A stretch of 64,000 nt of DNA from Inquilinus sp052113205 (GCF_052113205.1 NZ_JBFRCU010000021.1:19827-83826), one strand, 5' to 3'; counted from the first letter of the stretch, positions 42,657 through 53,491 are shown. The notes: generated by a model not told the origin, from the letters alone. Numbers and translations: made by a program.

Positions 42657-44115
42657 GCTCGTCAGAACCGCGACGTTCCGGCTGGCGGCCGGCTTCGCCG
42701 CGCTGTTCAGCGTCTCGATCATCGCGGTGTCCAGCATCGTCTATGTGGCGATGACGCGGTATTCCGACCAACAGATCGATCTCTCGATCAGCGCGGAGGT
42801 GAAGACCATCCGGGATTCGCTGGCCGGCGCCTCCGCCCCCGAGATCGTCAAGGCGATCAACGACCGCCTCACCGATATCGACCCCGACTATTTCTACTAT
42901 GCGCTGCAGGACGCCGAAGGTGGCGTGCTGGCTGGCAACCTGCGGCCGTTGCCGGCCGCGACCGGCTGGGCAGACATCCCGTTGAAGACGACCGACGGCG
43001 ACGGCAACCGCGAGCGCCACATCATTCGCGGCCTCGGCGTCGACCTGACGCCGGAGCTGCGCCTGTTCATCGGCCGCGACACCCACGACCTGGACGAGCT
43101 GCAGGAGGGCATCACCAGCTTCTTCCTGGCCGGTGCGGCCGCGACGGTGCTGCTGGCGCTGGCCGGCGGCCTGGTGCTGAGCGCCCGATTCCTGCGCCGG
43201 GTGGAGGCGGTGAACACCGCCGCGCGCCACATCATGGACGGTCATTTGAACGAGCGGGTGCCGAGCCGCGGCAAGGCCGACGAGTTCGACCGCCTGGCCG
43301 CCAACCTCAACGCCATGCTGGACCGCATCCAGCAGCTGATGCAGGGGCTGCACCAGGTTTCCAGCGACATCGCCCACGACCTGCGCACACCGTTGTCGCA
43401 TATGCGCCAGCGGCTGGAGCTGGCCCGGCTCAAGGCCACCTCGGCCGCCGATTACGATGCCGCGGTGGAGCGGGCAGTGGCCGATATCGACGGCATCCTC
43501 GGCGTCTTCGCGGCGCTGCTGCGGATCGCCCAGATCGAGGCCGGCGCGCGGCGCGAGGGCTTCGCCCCGCTCGATCTGTCGGGGGTGTTCGAGACCATCA
43601 TCGACACCTATGGCCCGGTCGCGGACGATTCCGGCCACCGCCTGACCGGCACGGTCGCGCCCGGCCAGCGGATCCGCGGCGACCGCCAGCTCCTGACCCA
43701 GATGCTGGCCAATCTGGTGGAGAACACGATCCGCCACACCCCGCCCGGCACCGGGATCACGGTATCGCTGGCGCCTGGGCCCGATGGTCCGGTCGGACAG
43801 GTGCGCGACACCGGCCCCGGCATCCCGGAGGCGGCGCAGCAGAAGGTGTTCCAGCGCTTCTTCCGGCTCGACGCCAGCCGGATGACCCCCGGCAGCGGCC
43901 TCGGCCTCAGCCTTGTGGCGGCGGTGGCCCAGTTGCACGAGATCCGGCTGGCCCTGTCGGACAACCGCCCCGGCCTGGCGGTGACACTGGATTTCAGCGA
44001 GGCGTCCAAGGTGGTATCGACAATGAAGCCCGGGACGGATGGACGGCGTTCCCGCCCAGCAGCCGACCAGCCATCCGCGATCGGCTCCGCCCCGGCGCCG
44101 CTGCGTCGCCCATAG
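42643..44115 (+). CDS. sensor histidine kinase (partner of the 41967 regulator)
   Basis: A 490-aa membrane kinase. Two hydrophobic segments (about residues 10-35 and 165-185) bracket a periplasmic sensor of ~130 residues; then HAMP, the H-box SSDIAHDLRTPLSHMR, N-box NLVENTIRHTP and G-boxes VRDTGPGIP and GSGLGLSLV. GTG start at 42643 overlaps the regulator's last codons by 14 nt. The C-terminal 40 residues are a Pro/Arg/Ala-rich tail. Confidence 0.9.
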   Translation: MILARLVRTATFRLAAGFAALFSVSIIAVSSIVYVAMTRYSDQQIDLSISAEVKTIRDSLAGASAPEIVKAINDRLTDIDPDYFYYALQDAEGGVLAGNLRPLPAATGWADIPLKTTDGDGNRERHIIRGLGVDLTPELRLFIGRDTHDLDELQEGITSFFLAGAAATVLLALAGGLVLSARFLRRVEAVNTAARHIMDGHLNERVPSRGKADEFDRLAANLNAMLDRIQQLMQGLHQVSSDIAHDLRTPLSHMRQRLELARLKATSAADYDAAVERAVADIDGILGVFAALLRIAQIEAGARREGFAPLDLSGVFETIIDTYGPVADDSGHRLTGTVAPGQRIRGDRQLLTQMLANLVENTIRHTPPGTGITVSLAPGPDGPVGQVRDTGPGIPEAAQQKVFQRFFRLDASRMTPGSGLGLSLVAAVAQLHEIRLALSDNRPGLAVTLDFSEASKVVSTMKPGTDGRRSRPAADQPSAIGSAPAPLRRP

Positions 44116-44191
44116 CCACGCCGTCGCACCGGCGATATGCTCCTAACGCGCTGGACGGCCGGGCTTTTCCGGCCGCCCGACCGGAACGGCG

Positions 44192-46166
<1,975 letters not shown>

Positions 46167-46183
<17 letters not shown>

Positions 46184-46385
46184 CCATCGCCTGGAACACC
46201 CGCCAGGCGACCTCGACCGTGACACCGCCCGCCCGCGCGCCCGCTGCCAGCATGCCGGCGGTCGGCTTGGTCGGAACCGTGGTGATGCCGGGGTCGCCCA
46301 TCGCCGTCACCATGTCGAGGGCATAGGTCATCGGGGTCTTCAGTTCGACCACCGTGAGATTATTCGTCATCGCAATGTCGCCCAT
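46167..46385 (-). CDS. 72-aa protein of unknown function
   Basis: It starts MGDIAMTNNLTVVEL at 46383-46385, where GGGGAG sits 8 nt upstream; a second Met five codons on is an alternative. The chain is neutral with no signal peptide or Cys; conserved-looking stretches are PMTYALDMVTAMGDPGITT and GVTVEVAWRVFQAMVN. Its 3' end overlaps the kinase gene antisense. It faces a promoter-like AT-rich region. Not recognised. Confidence 0.55.
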
Positions 46386-46685
46386 TTTGGGCACTCCCCT
46401 GTGTTTAATGCCAAGCAACGTTGCAAGGGCCGTGCCAAGTGGCCCAACCGGCCTCGTCGGCATCGGGCCATGGATGAGACTCGGGTCATTGGGGCTGTAT
46501 TGGATTTATCTTCCGAATTATCCCACTGAATGGGAATTTTCGATCCAAGCCAGATTGCGAACCTGTTGCGACACTCGCAATTTGCAACGCGCGACCACAT
46601 ACGATTCGCATTCTGCAACGCTCACGATCCACCGATCGGACCTCGCGATTGACGGCCGGGGACCGCTTCCCTAGGGTCGCCCGCC
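46386..46685. other. 300-bp AT-rich intergenic region with repeat motifs
   Basis: Clearly lower in GC than the flanks. It separates the 72-aa gene (minus) from DUF952-pyrD (plus) and contains TTGCGA half-sites at 46555 and 46566, the perfect inverted repeat TTGCGA-CAC-TCGCAA (46566-46580), and a related 15-mer repeated at 46575 and 46606. No further gene seen. Confidence 0.6.
46555..46620. promoter_or_regulatory. TTGCGA / TGCAACG operator-like array
   Basis: TCGCAATTTGCAACG (46575-46589) and TCGCATTCTGCAACG (46606-46620) agree in 13 of 15 positions and are 31 bp apart, about three helical turns. The first overlaps the inverted repeat TTGCGA-CAC-TCGCAA. The array ends 65 nt before the DUF952 start. 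Confidence 0.45.
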
Positions 46686-47042
46686 ATGACCATCTACAAG
46701 ATCTGCAGCGCTGCGGAATGGGCGGCGGCCGAGGCCGCCGGCACCTATCGCGGCTCCGCCGTCGACCACCAGGACGGCTTCATCCACTTCTCGACCGCCG
46801 AGCAGGCCGAGGAGACCGCGTTCCGCCACTTCGCCGGCCAAGCCGGGCTGGTGCTGGTGGCGATCGACCCGGACACGCTGGGCGATGCCCTGCGCTGGGA
46901 GGCGTCGCGTGGCGGGGCCCTGTTCCCGCATCTCTATGCCGAGCTGCCGCTGACCGCGGTGCAGGGCGTGGCGCCGCTGCCGCTGGTCGACGGCCGCCAC
47001 GTCTTCCCGCCGCAGCTGTTCCCGACCGTCGCCGCCCCGTGA
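46686..47042 (+). CDS. DUF952 family protein
   Basis: A 118-aa soluble protein of DUF952 (YHI9/glutathione-S-transferase-like small family, function unknown). Marks are IYKICSAAEWAAAEAAGTYR, DHQDGFIHFSTAEQ and GALFPHLYAELPLTAV. Its stop overlaps the pyrD GTG start (GTGA), so it is co-translated with pyrD, an arrangement common in alphaproteobacteria. Confidence 0.92.
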   Translation: MTIYKICSAAEWAAAEAAGTYRGSAVDHQDGFIHFSTAEQAEETAFRHFAGQAGLVLVAIDPDTLGDALRWEASRGGALFPHLYAELPLTAVQGVAPLPLVDGRHVFPPQLFPTVAAP

Positions 47043-48106
47043 GCCGCCTGTTCGCCCTGGCCGCGCCGGTGCTGAAGGCGCTGCCGCCCGAGATGGCGCA
47101 CCGGGCCACCATCACCGCGCTGAAACTGGGCCTCGGGCCTGTCGCCGGCGGGCCCGACGACCCGGTCCTGGCGGTGACGCTGTGGGGCCGCGATTTCGCC
47201 AACCCGATCGGACTCGCCGCCGGTTTCGACAAGGATGCCGAGGTGGTGGACCCGATGCTGCGGCTGGGCTTCGGCTTCGTCGAGATCGGCAGCGTCACGC
47301 CGCGGGCCCAGCCCGGCAATCCGCGGCCGCGGGCGTTCCGGCTGCCCGACCAGCAGGCGCTGATCAACCGCTACGGCTTCAACAACCGCGGCCATGCCGC
47401 CGCCGTGGCCCGGCTGGAGGCGCGACGGCTCAACGGCGCTGCCGCCCTTGGTCTCCTGGGCATCAATGTCGGCCGCAACAAGGACAGCCGCGACCCGGAC
47501 GCCGACTATGCCGCCGGCATCCGCGCCTTTGCCCGGCTGGCCGACTACCTTGTCGTCAACATCTCCTCACCGAACACGCCGGGGCTGCGGGCGATGCAGA
47601 GCCGCGAGCCGCTACAGCGCCTGCTGGCCGCCGCCACCGCGGCGCGGGCCGACGGCACGGCGCGGCCGCCGATCCTGGTCAAGATCGCCCCCGACCTGAC
47701 GCCGGAGGACCTGGAGGATGTCGCCGAGGTGGCGCTGGCCTCCGGCATCGACGGGCTGATCGTGTCCAACACCACCATCGCCCGCCCGGCCGGGCTGCCG
47801 CCGGACCTGGCCGGCGAGCCCGGAGGGCTGAGCGGCAAGCCGCTGATGCAGCCTTCGACCGCGGTGCTGCGGCGGATGGCGAAGCTGGTGGCCGGCCGGC
47901 TGCCGCTGGTCGGGGTCGGCGGCGTGGCCAGCGGCGCCGACGCCTATGCCAAGATCCGCGCCGGCGCCAGCCTGGTGCAGTTGTACACCGCCCTGGCCTA
48001 TCGCGGCCCCGGCCTGGTCGGCGAGATCAAGCGCGATCTGGCCGGCCGGCTGCGCGCCGACGGCTTCCGCTCGGTCGCCGAGGCGGTCGGCGCCGACCTG
48101 CGCTAG
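47039..48106 (+). CDS. pyrD: dihydroorotate dehydrogenase (quinone), class 2
   Basis: A 355-aa membrane-associated flavoenzyme oxidising dihydroorotate to orotate in pyrimidine synthesis. The N-terminal helix extension (LFALAAPVLKALPPEMAHRA) is typical of class 2. FMN and substrate blocks are NPIGLAAGFDKDAEV, INRYGFNNRG, VNISSPNTPGLR (catalytic Ser) and VGVGGVASGADAYAKI. GTG start at 47039 overlaps the DUF952 stop. Its TAG stop shares CTAG with the stop of the convergent TetR gene. Confidence 0.96.
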   Translation: MSRLFALAAPVLKALPPEMAHRATITALKLGLGPVAGGPDDPVLAVTLWGRDFANPIGLAAGFDKDAEVVDPMLRLGFGFVEIGSVTPRAQPGNPRPRAFRLPDQQALINRYGFNNRGHAAAVARLEARRLNGAAALGLLGINVGRNKDSRDPDADYAAGIRAFARLADYLVVNISSPNTPGLRAMQSREPLQRLLAAATAARADGTARPPILVKIAPDLTPEDLEDVAEVALASGIDGLIVSNTTIARPAGLPPDLAGEPGGLSGKPLMQPSTAVLRRMAKLVAGRLPLVGVGGVASGADAYAKIRAGASLVQLYTALAYRGPGLVGEIKRDLAGRLRADGFRSVAEAVGADLR

Positions 48107-48717
48107 CCGCCCGGCCGGTAGCGCAGCCCGTCGAGCACCAGCCGCAGCAGCCGGCCGGCACGCTGGCGCCAGTCCGGCTGGCCCGCGATCGCCCAGATGC
48201 TGGCGGCCGCCGCCAGCAGCACGTCGTCGGCATCGGCGTCGGCCCGGATCACTCCGGCCTTGGCGCCGGCGTCCAGCAGCAGGGTCAGCGCCTGCGCGAT
48301 CCGTGCCTTGGCACGGGCCAGGTCCCCGGTGTCGGAATCCCGGACCCGGGTCAGGGCCTCGGCCATGCCGCGCTTGGCCGCGACCATGGCGGCGTAGCGG
48401 TCCATCCAGTCGGTCAGCGCGGCCTCCGGCGGCAGCTGGCGCAGCAGCGTCTCGGCGGCCTCGCACAGTCGGTCGATCTCATTGCGATACACGGCCTCGA
48501 CCAGCGCCTCGCGCGTCGGGAAGTGGCGGTAGAGCGTGCCGATGCCGACCCCGGCCTTGGCCGCCACGGCCGACAGCGTGACCTCGCCCTCGACCGCGCC
48601 GAACAGCTCCGCCGCCGCCGCCAGCAGCCGCTCGCGGTTGCGCCGGGCGTCGGCGCGCCCAATCGTCTCCTGTTGCCCGTCCGCCCCGCCCGCTGCCGTC
48701 ACGCCGCTAGCCTCCAT
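48103..48717 (-). CDS. TetR-family repressor of the adjacent SDR gene
   Basis: A 204-aa repressor. The N-terminal helix-turn-helix is VTLSAVAAKAGVGIGTLYRH; the C-terminal ligand domain is helical (TDWMDRYAAMVAAKRGMAEA). It is divergent from a short-chain dehydrogenase gene, and two copies of the CGGAG-N4-CTCCG palindrome lie between them. This makes it the likely controller of that gene and itself. Its stop lies inside the CTAG shared with pyrD. Confidence 0.92.
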   Translation of the reverse strand: MEASGVTAAGGADGQQETIGRADARRNRERLLAAAAELFGAVEGEVTLSAVAAKAGVGIGTLYRHFPTREALVEAVYRNEIDRLCEAAETLLRQLPPEAALTDWMDRYAAMVAAKRGMAEALTRVRDSDTGDLARAKARIAQALTLLLDAGAKAGVIRADADADDVLLAAAASIWAIAGQPDWRQRAGRLLRLVLDGLRYRPGG

Positions 48718-48761
48718 CCGGTCGCCATGCAGTCTGCATCATATGGGGCGCCGGTTGAAAA

Positions 48762-48804
48762 CGGAGAGCCCTCCGATTAAATGAGCGAAACGGAGGATCC
48801 TCCG
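48762..48804. promoter_or_regulatory. paired palindromic TetR operators
   Basis: CGGAG-AGCC-CTCCG (48762-48775) and CGGAG-GATC-CTCCG (48791-48804) sit with centres 29 bp apart in the 109-bp divergent region. The second is a perfect 14-bp palindrome. The first lies 45 nt from the TetR start and the second 22 nt from the SDR start, so binding would block both promoters or leaders. Confidence 0.75.
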
Positions 48805-48826
48805 CTTCAACCCCGACGAGGACGAC

Positions 48827-49648
48827 ATGTCAGGCAAGGTCTGGTTCATCACCGGCACATCGAAGGGGCTCGGCCGGGCCTGGGCGGAGGCGGCGCTGGC
48901 CCGCGGCGACCAGGTCGCGGCGACGGCCCGCGACATCTCCAGCCTCTGCAGCCTGGTGCATGCCTACGGCGCCCAGGTCGCGCCGATCCGGCTGGACGTG
49001 ACCGACCGGGCGGCGGTGTTCGCGGCGGTGGCGACGGCGCAGGAGCGGTTCGGCCGGCTGGACGTGGTGGTCAACAACGCCGGCTACGGCCTGCTCGGCG
49101 CGGTCGAGGAGGTCAGCGAGGCGCAGGCCCGGGCGCAGATCGAGACCAACCTGTTCGGCGCGCTGTGGGTGACCCAGGCGGCGCTGCCGATCCTGCGGGC
49201 GCAGCGGTCGGGCCACATCATCCAGGTGTCCTCGGTCGGCGGCGTCAACGCCTTCCCGATGCTGGGCCTGTACCACGCCTCGAAATGGGCGCTGGAGGGG
49301 ATGAGCCAGGCACTGCAGGGCGAGCTGGCCGGCACCGGCGTCAAGGTCACGCTGGTCGAGCCCGGCGGCTATGCCACCGAATGGAAAGGCGATTCGATGG
49401 TCCATGCCGAGCCGATCCCTGCCTATGACGAGATCCGCGCCGGGCGGCTGCTGCGCTGGCGCGACGCCGAATTCGCCGATCCGGGTGCGAGCGGCCCGGC
49501 CATCCTGCGCATCGTCGATGCCGCCGAGCCGCCGCTGCGGGTGTTCTTCGGCCCGCACAATCTGGAGGTGACGCGGGCAGAGTATGAAAGACGCCTCGCC
49601 GGCTGGGAGCAGTGGCAGGATGTCGCCGGCCTGGCGGTCGGCCGCTGA
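48827..49648 (+). CDS. short-chain dehydrogenase/reductase (SDR)
   Basis: A 273-aa NAD(P)-dependent classical SDR. The cofactor loop is FITGTSKGLGRAWA (TGxxxGxG), with NNAGYG, the active-site Ser in IQVSSVGG and Tyr-x-x-x-Lys in LYHASKWALEG. The VVNNAGYGLLGAVEEVSE stretch is typical of the oxidoreductase group often induced by TetR/AcrR repressors. The substrate is unknown. GAGGAC precedes the ATG. Confidence 0.93.
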   Translation: MSGKVWFITGTSKGLGRAWAEAALARGDQVAATARDISSLCSLVHAYGAQVAPIRLDVTDRAAVFAAVATAQERFGRLDVVVNNAGYGLLGAVEEVSEAQARAQIETNLFGALWVTQAALPILRAQRSGHIIQVSSVGGVNAFPMLGLYHASKWALEGMSQALQGELAGTGVKVTLVEPGGYATEWKGDSMVHAEPIPAYDEIRAGRLLRWRDAEFADPGASGPAILRIVDAAEPPLRVFFGPHNLEVTRAEYERRLAGWEQWQDVAGLAVGR

Positions 49649-49652
49649 TCGC

Positions 49653-50576
49653 TTAATCGCCGGCAAGGCGGCGCTGGTAGACGGCGAGATGAGTCGCGGC
49701 CAGGGCGAGCAGCGGGGTGTCGATCCCGGCGGCCCGGCCGCGGACCAGCAGGTCGCTGATGATCTGGTCGGCCTCGATCGGTGCGCCCTGCTGCAGGTCG
49801 CGATACATCGACGAGGTGCGAGCGGCCCCCGGCTCGGTCAGGAACGCCCGGGTGGTGGCCAGCAAGGCGCTGCCGGGCGGCGTCCCGACCGCACTGACCA
49901 CCGCCACCACCTCGTCGAGGAAGCGGCCGGCGAAATCGGCGCCGCCGGGCGCGGCCACGACCTCGCCGGTGCTGCCGCGCATCAGGCAGGTGATGCCGCC
50001 CAGCGCCGCCAGCATCACCCATTTCTGCCACATCTCGCGCTCGATCTCTTGTGTCAGCCGGGCGTCGAAGCCGGCGCCGCGCAGCACCGAATCGAGCCGG
50101 TCGGTGCGGCCCGAAGGGGTGCCGTCACGCTCGCCATAGGCTAGCTCGTGGAAGCCGGCCAACTGGACGATCCGGCCTTCGGCATCGACCGTGCCGGCGA
50201 TCTTGCAGACGCCGCCGAGCACCGCAGCGGAGCCGAAGCGCGCCGACAGCAGATCCATGTGCCGCATGCCGTTCAGCAGCGGCAGGATCATCGTCTCCGG
50301 CCCGACGGCGGGGGCGAGGTCGGCCATCGCCCCGGCCAGGCCATAGGCCTTCACCCCCAGCAGCACCGCGTCATAAGGGCCGTCGACCGCATCGGCGGTG
50401 ACCAGCCGCGGCGCCAGGGTGGCGTCGCCATGCGGGCTGACGATGCGCAGGCCGTCCGCCCGCAGCGCGGCGGCACGGCCGGGCCGCACCAGGAAGGTCA
50501 CGTCGCGGCCGGCCTGGGCCAGCCGGCCGCCGAAATACCCGCCGGTCGCGCCGGCGCCGACAACCAACAGACGCAT
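49653..50576 (-). CDS. panE: 2-dehydropantoate 2-reductase (ketopantoate reductase family)
   Basis: A 307-aa NADPH-dependent reductase that makes pantoate for coenzyme A. GAGATGGYFGGRL is the cofactor loop; the catalytic-type Lys is in VLLGVKAYGLAGAM, and EIEREMWQKWVMLAALGGIT is the second family block. The start at 50574-50576 has CGGAG upstream. Genomes often hold several PanE-like paralogues acting on other 2-keto acids, so panE is probable rather than certain. Confidence 0.82.
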   Translation of the reverse strand: MRLLVVGAGATGGYFGGRLAQAGRDVTFLVRPGRAAALRADGLRIVSPHGDATLAPRLVTADAVDGPYDAVLLGVKAYGLAGAMADLAPAVGPETMILPLLNGMRHMDLLSARFGSAAVLGGVCKIAGTVDAEGRIVQLAGFHELAYGERDGTPSGRTDRLDSVLRGAGFDARLTQEIEREMWQKWVMLAALGGITCLMRGSTGEVVAAPGGADFAGRFLDEVVAVVSAVGTPPGSALLATTRAFLTEPGAARTSSMYRDLQQGAPIEADQIISDLLVRGRAAGIDTPLLALAATHLAVYQRRLAGD

Positions 50577-50754
50577 CGCTTGCTCCGTTCTGCCCGTGGC
50601 CCGAGCCCGGGCGGTCATGCCCCTCCCGGCCAAGCTGGGATCCGCCCCGCCGGATGTAAAGGCATTGCCTGGGCTGCAAATCGCGGGGTGGACGGCGCCC
50701 CGCCCGGGTGCAATGACTCGAATCCTTGTCGGCCCAAGGGGAGCTCACCGGTCC

Positions 50755-51942
50755 ATGGATACGCGCGGCATCAACGATATCGGCGCTTCGATCGACACCG
50801 CGGTCGAGGCCATCGCGCCCGGCCTGGTCGAGGTACGGCGCGACATCCATGCCCATCCGGAGATCGGCTTCGAGGTGCAGCGCACCGCCGGCGTGGTGGC
50901 GGCGGAGCTCGACAAGCTGGGCATCCCCTACCGCACCGGGATCGGCCGCACCGGCATCGTCGCCGAGATCGAGGGCGGCGCCCCCGGCCCCTGCCTGCTG
51001 ATCCGCGCCGACATGGATGCGCTGCCGATCCACGAGATGACCGGCCTGCCCTTCGCCAGCACCGTGCCCGGCAAGATGCATGCCTGCGGCCACGACATCC
51101 ACACCGCGACGCTGATCGGCGTCGGCGCCGTGCTGAAGGACCTGGCGCCGCGGCTGCGCGGCACCGTGCGGCTGGTGTTCCAGCCGGCCGAGGAGACGCC
51201 GGAGAGCGGCGCCGCCGCGATGATCGCCGACGGCGCGGCGGACGGCGCCGACCTGGCGCTGGCCTTCCACAACAGCCCGACCATGCCGACCGGGCAGTTC
51301 GGCTACCTGCGCGGCGCCAGCACCGCCTCGGCCGACACCTTCGACATCACCGTCCGCGGCCGGTCCGGCCATGCGGCGCGGCCGCAGGACGCCGCCGACC
51401 CGATCGTCGCCGCGGCCTATCTGGTGACCCAACTGCAGACCGTGGTGTCGCGCACCATCGACCCGGCCCAGGGCGCGGTGGTGACGGTCGGCAGCATCGC
51501 CGGCGGCGCCACCCACAACATCATCCCCGACACCTGCACCCTGCGCGGCACGGTGCGGGCCCGGTCGCCCGAGGCGCGGGCGGCGGCGGAGGCGGCCATC
51601 CGCCGGATCGTGCAGGGCATCGCCCTGACCCAGGGCGTGACCTGCGAGCTCGACTACCAGCTGGGCGTACCGCCGCTGATGAATCACGGCCGCGTGCTGG
51701 AGGCGTCGGTCGCCGCGGTGCGGGCGCAGTTCGGCGACGTTGTGCATGAGACCGCGCCCGGCTTCGGCGCCGAGGATTTCGCCTTTTTCTCCGAGCGGGT
51801 GCCGTCCTTCCATCTGCGGGTCGGCGCCGCCCAGCCGGGACGCCACGACCACCTGCACAACTCCGACTACCAGCCGGACGAGCGCTGCATCGGCCTGGGC
51901 GCCGCCGCCCTGGCCCGCAGCGCGGTCGAGCTGCTGTCCTGA
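50755..51942 (+). CDS. M20-family amidohydrolase (hippurate hydrolase type)
   Basis: A 395-aa metal-dependent amidohydrolase of the M20D group, cleaving N-acyl amino acids. Metal ligands lie in HACGHDIHTATLIG and the catalytic Glu pair in FQPAEETPESGAAAM; the lid domain starts near RGRSGHAARPQDAADP; a late metal His is in GRHDHLHNSDYQP. AGGGGAG lies upstream of the ATG. It is divergent from panE. Its TGA stop abuts the convergent SnoaL gene's stop within TGATCA. Confidence 0.93.
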   Translation: MDTRGINDIGASIDTAVEAIAPGLVEVRRDIHAHPEIGFEVQRTAGVVAAELDKLGIPYRTGIGRTGIVAEIEGGAPGPCLLIRADMDALPIHEMTGLPFASTVPGKMHACGHDIHTATLIGVGAVLKDLAPRLRGTVRLVFQPAEETPESGAAAMIADGAADGADLALAFHNSPTMPTGQFGYLRGASTASADTFDITVRGRSGHAARPQDAADPIVAAAYLVTQLQTVVSRTIDPAQGAVVTVGSIAGGATHNIIPDTCTLRGTVRARSPEARAAAEAAIRRIVQGIALTQGVTCELDYQLGVPPLMNHGRVLEASVAAVRAQFGDVVHETAPGFGAEDFAFFSERVPSFHLRVGAAQPGRHDHLHNSDYQPDERCIGLGAAALARSAVELLS

Positions 51943-52797
51943 TCAGGCGGCGGCCTGGGCGATCGCGAAGCTGTCCTCGAGCAGGCGGTAACGGGAGATC
52001 AGCCCGTCGCGCGCGGTGAGGTCGATGACGAACTCGCTGCGCATGATCCGCCCGGTGCGCCTGGCCCGCGCTTCCAGCTCGCCGGCGGCGAAGGCGCGGT
52101 CGCCCTCGGCGGCGATGGCGGTGATGTCGAAGCGGATCGGTTCGATCCCGTCCCACAGGGCGCGGACGAAATCGGCGACGCCCGCCCGGCCGCTGCGGTG
52201 CCCGATCCACGGCACGCGGTCGACCGCGCCCGGAATGTCCCAGTCGGCATCTTCGGTGAACAGCGCGGCCACGGCCTCCGGCGTCGCCCGCGACCGCATC
52301 GCCGTCAGATAGCGTTCGAGCGTCGCCCGGGCCCCGCCGCCGGCCGCCGCCTCGCCGCGCAGGATGCGGATGCGGTCGCGGTCGGCGCTGGTGAAGTCGG
52401 GGTCGACATAGATGTGGATGCTGCGGATCAGCGTGCCCGCGAACTTGAACACATCGCAGAACCGGCCCTGCGACACCACCCCATCCGGCCAGCGCAGGCC
52501 GCTGCGGGTGACGCCGGCCTCGGTGCCCTCGACCACGATGGTGTCGCCGGCGACGATAATGTGCAGCCCGGGAATGTCGTGCTCCAGGCTCTCCAACTCG
52601 GCCGCCAGCCGGGCGCCGAACTCGGCCACCGCCGCCTTGCCCCGGGTCAGGCCGAATTTCGGGAAGACCAGCTCGACATCCTCGGTGAACAGGTCGAGCC
52701 AGGCCGGATCGCGGCTGTCGGCACCGCGGAAATAGGCATCGATCACCTTCAGCCGGGCTTCCGTCAGGTCGGGATCGGGCACAGGGCCGGTCGTCAT
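51943..52797 (-). CDS. tandem SnoaL/NTF2-like protein
   Basis: A 284-aa protein with two NTF2-like cone folds joined head to tail. Domain 1 (about residues 10-135) has YFRGADSRDPAWLDLFTEDV and ends in a VDPDFTSADRDR stretch; domain 2 (about 145-280) has LTAMRSRATPEAVAALFTED and DFVRALWDGIEPIRFD. Such domains are ketosteroid-isomerase-like or polyketide cyclase-like. The start at 52795-52797 has GGAG 7 nt upstream. It is divergent from a TetR gene, its probable repressor. Confidence 0.82.
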   Translation of the reverse strand: MTTGPVPDPDLTEARLKVIDAYFRGADSRDPAWLDLFTEDVELVFPKFGLTRGKAAVAEFGARLAAELESLEHDIPGLHIIVAGDTIVVEGTEAGVTRSGLRWPDGVVSQGRFCDVFKFAGTLIRSIHIYVDPDFTSADRDRIRILRGEAAAGGGARATLERYLTAMRSRATPEAVAALFTEDADWDIPGAVDRVPWIGHRSGRAGVADFVRALWDGIEPIRFDITAIAAEGDRAFAAGELEARARRTGRIMRSEFVIDLTARDGLISRYRLLEDSFAIAQAAA

Positions 52798-52819
52798 CTC
52801 GGATCTCCGGAATTCGGTA

Positions 52820-52835
52820 ATTCTGACTACAGAAT
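52820..52835. promoter_or_regulatory. inverted repeat operator in SnoaL/TetR divergon
   Basis: ATTCTG-ACTA-CAGAAT is a perfect 6-bp inverted repeat 23 nt from the SnoaL start. Its right half with spacer, ACTACAGAA, recurs at 52882-52890 just ahead of the TetR ribosome site, consistent with control of both genes. Confidence 0.6.
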
Positions 52836-52900
52836 GATTGTCGGGTTGCACCATGGCCGTCAAGAGAATTATGTAAATGCAACTACAGAAAGGAATCTGG

Positions 52901-53491
52901 ATGGCGACGCGAGGCCGGCCGCGCGGCTTCGACCGCGACACGGCGCTGCGGCGTGCGATCGAGGTGTTCTGGGCCAAAGGCTATGAAGGAGCGCAACTGG
53001 TCGACCTGACCGCGGCGATGGGCATCAACCCGCCCAGCTTCTATGCCGCCTTCGGCTCCAAGGAGGCGCTGTTCCGCGAGGCGCTCGACCGCTACCTGGC
53101 CACCGACGGCGCCGGCAGCATGCAGGCGCTGGAAACCCACACGACGGCCCGGAGGTCGATCCTCGGCATGCTGACGGCGAGCGCCGAGATCGCCCTCGCC
53201 TCGCCCGGGGGCGGCGGCTGCATGTTGATCCTCGGCCTGGTCAACGGCCTGCCGGAGAATGACGGGCTGCGCCGCCATCTGGCCGACCTTCGGCGCGAGA
53301 CCATCGACCGGATCCGCCGGAGGCTGCAGCGCGGCATCGAGGACGGCGACCTGCCGGCGGGCACCGACATCAACGGCCTCGCCATCTTCTTCGGCACGGT
53401 GATGCAGGGGCTGTCGCTGCAGGCCCGCGACGGCGCGTCCCGCGAGGAGCTGCTGGCGGCCGCCATCGCCGCAATGAAGGTTCTGGGCTGA
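52901..53491 (+). CDS. TetR-family regulator
   Basis: A 196-aa regulator that starts MATRGRPRGFDRDTAL at 52901, with AAGGA 7 nt upstream; an ATG 24 nt earlier is less fitting. Helix-turn-helix VDLTAAMGINPPSFYAAFGS is of the AcrR/NemR-like type. The ligand domain contains Cys in GGGCMLILGLVNG. Divergent from the tandem SnoaL gene and likely its repressor, responding to a reactive or xenobiotic compound (inference). Confidence 0.92.
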   Translation: MATRGRPRGFDRDTALRRAIEVFWAKGYEGAQLVDLTAAMGINPPSFYAAFGSKEALFREALDRYLATDGAGSMQALETHTTARRSILGMLTASAEIALASPGGGGCMLILGLVNGLPENDGLRRHLADLRRETIDRIRRRLQRGIEDGDLPAGTDINGLAIFFGTVMQGLSLQARDGASREELLAAAIAAMKVLG

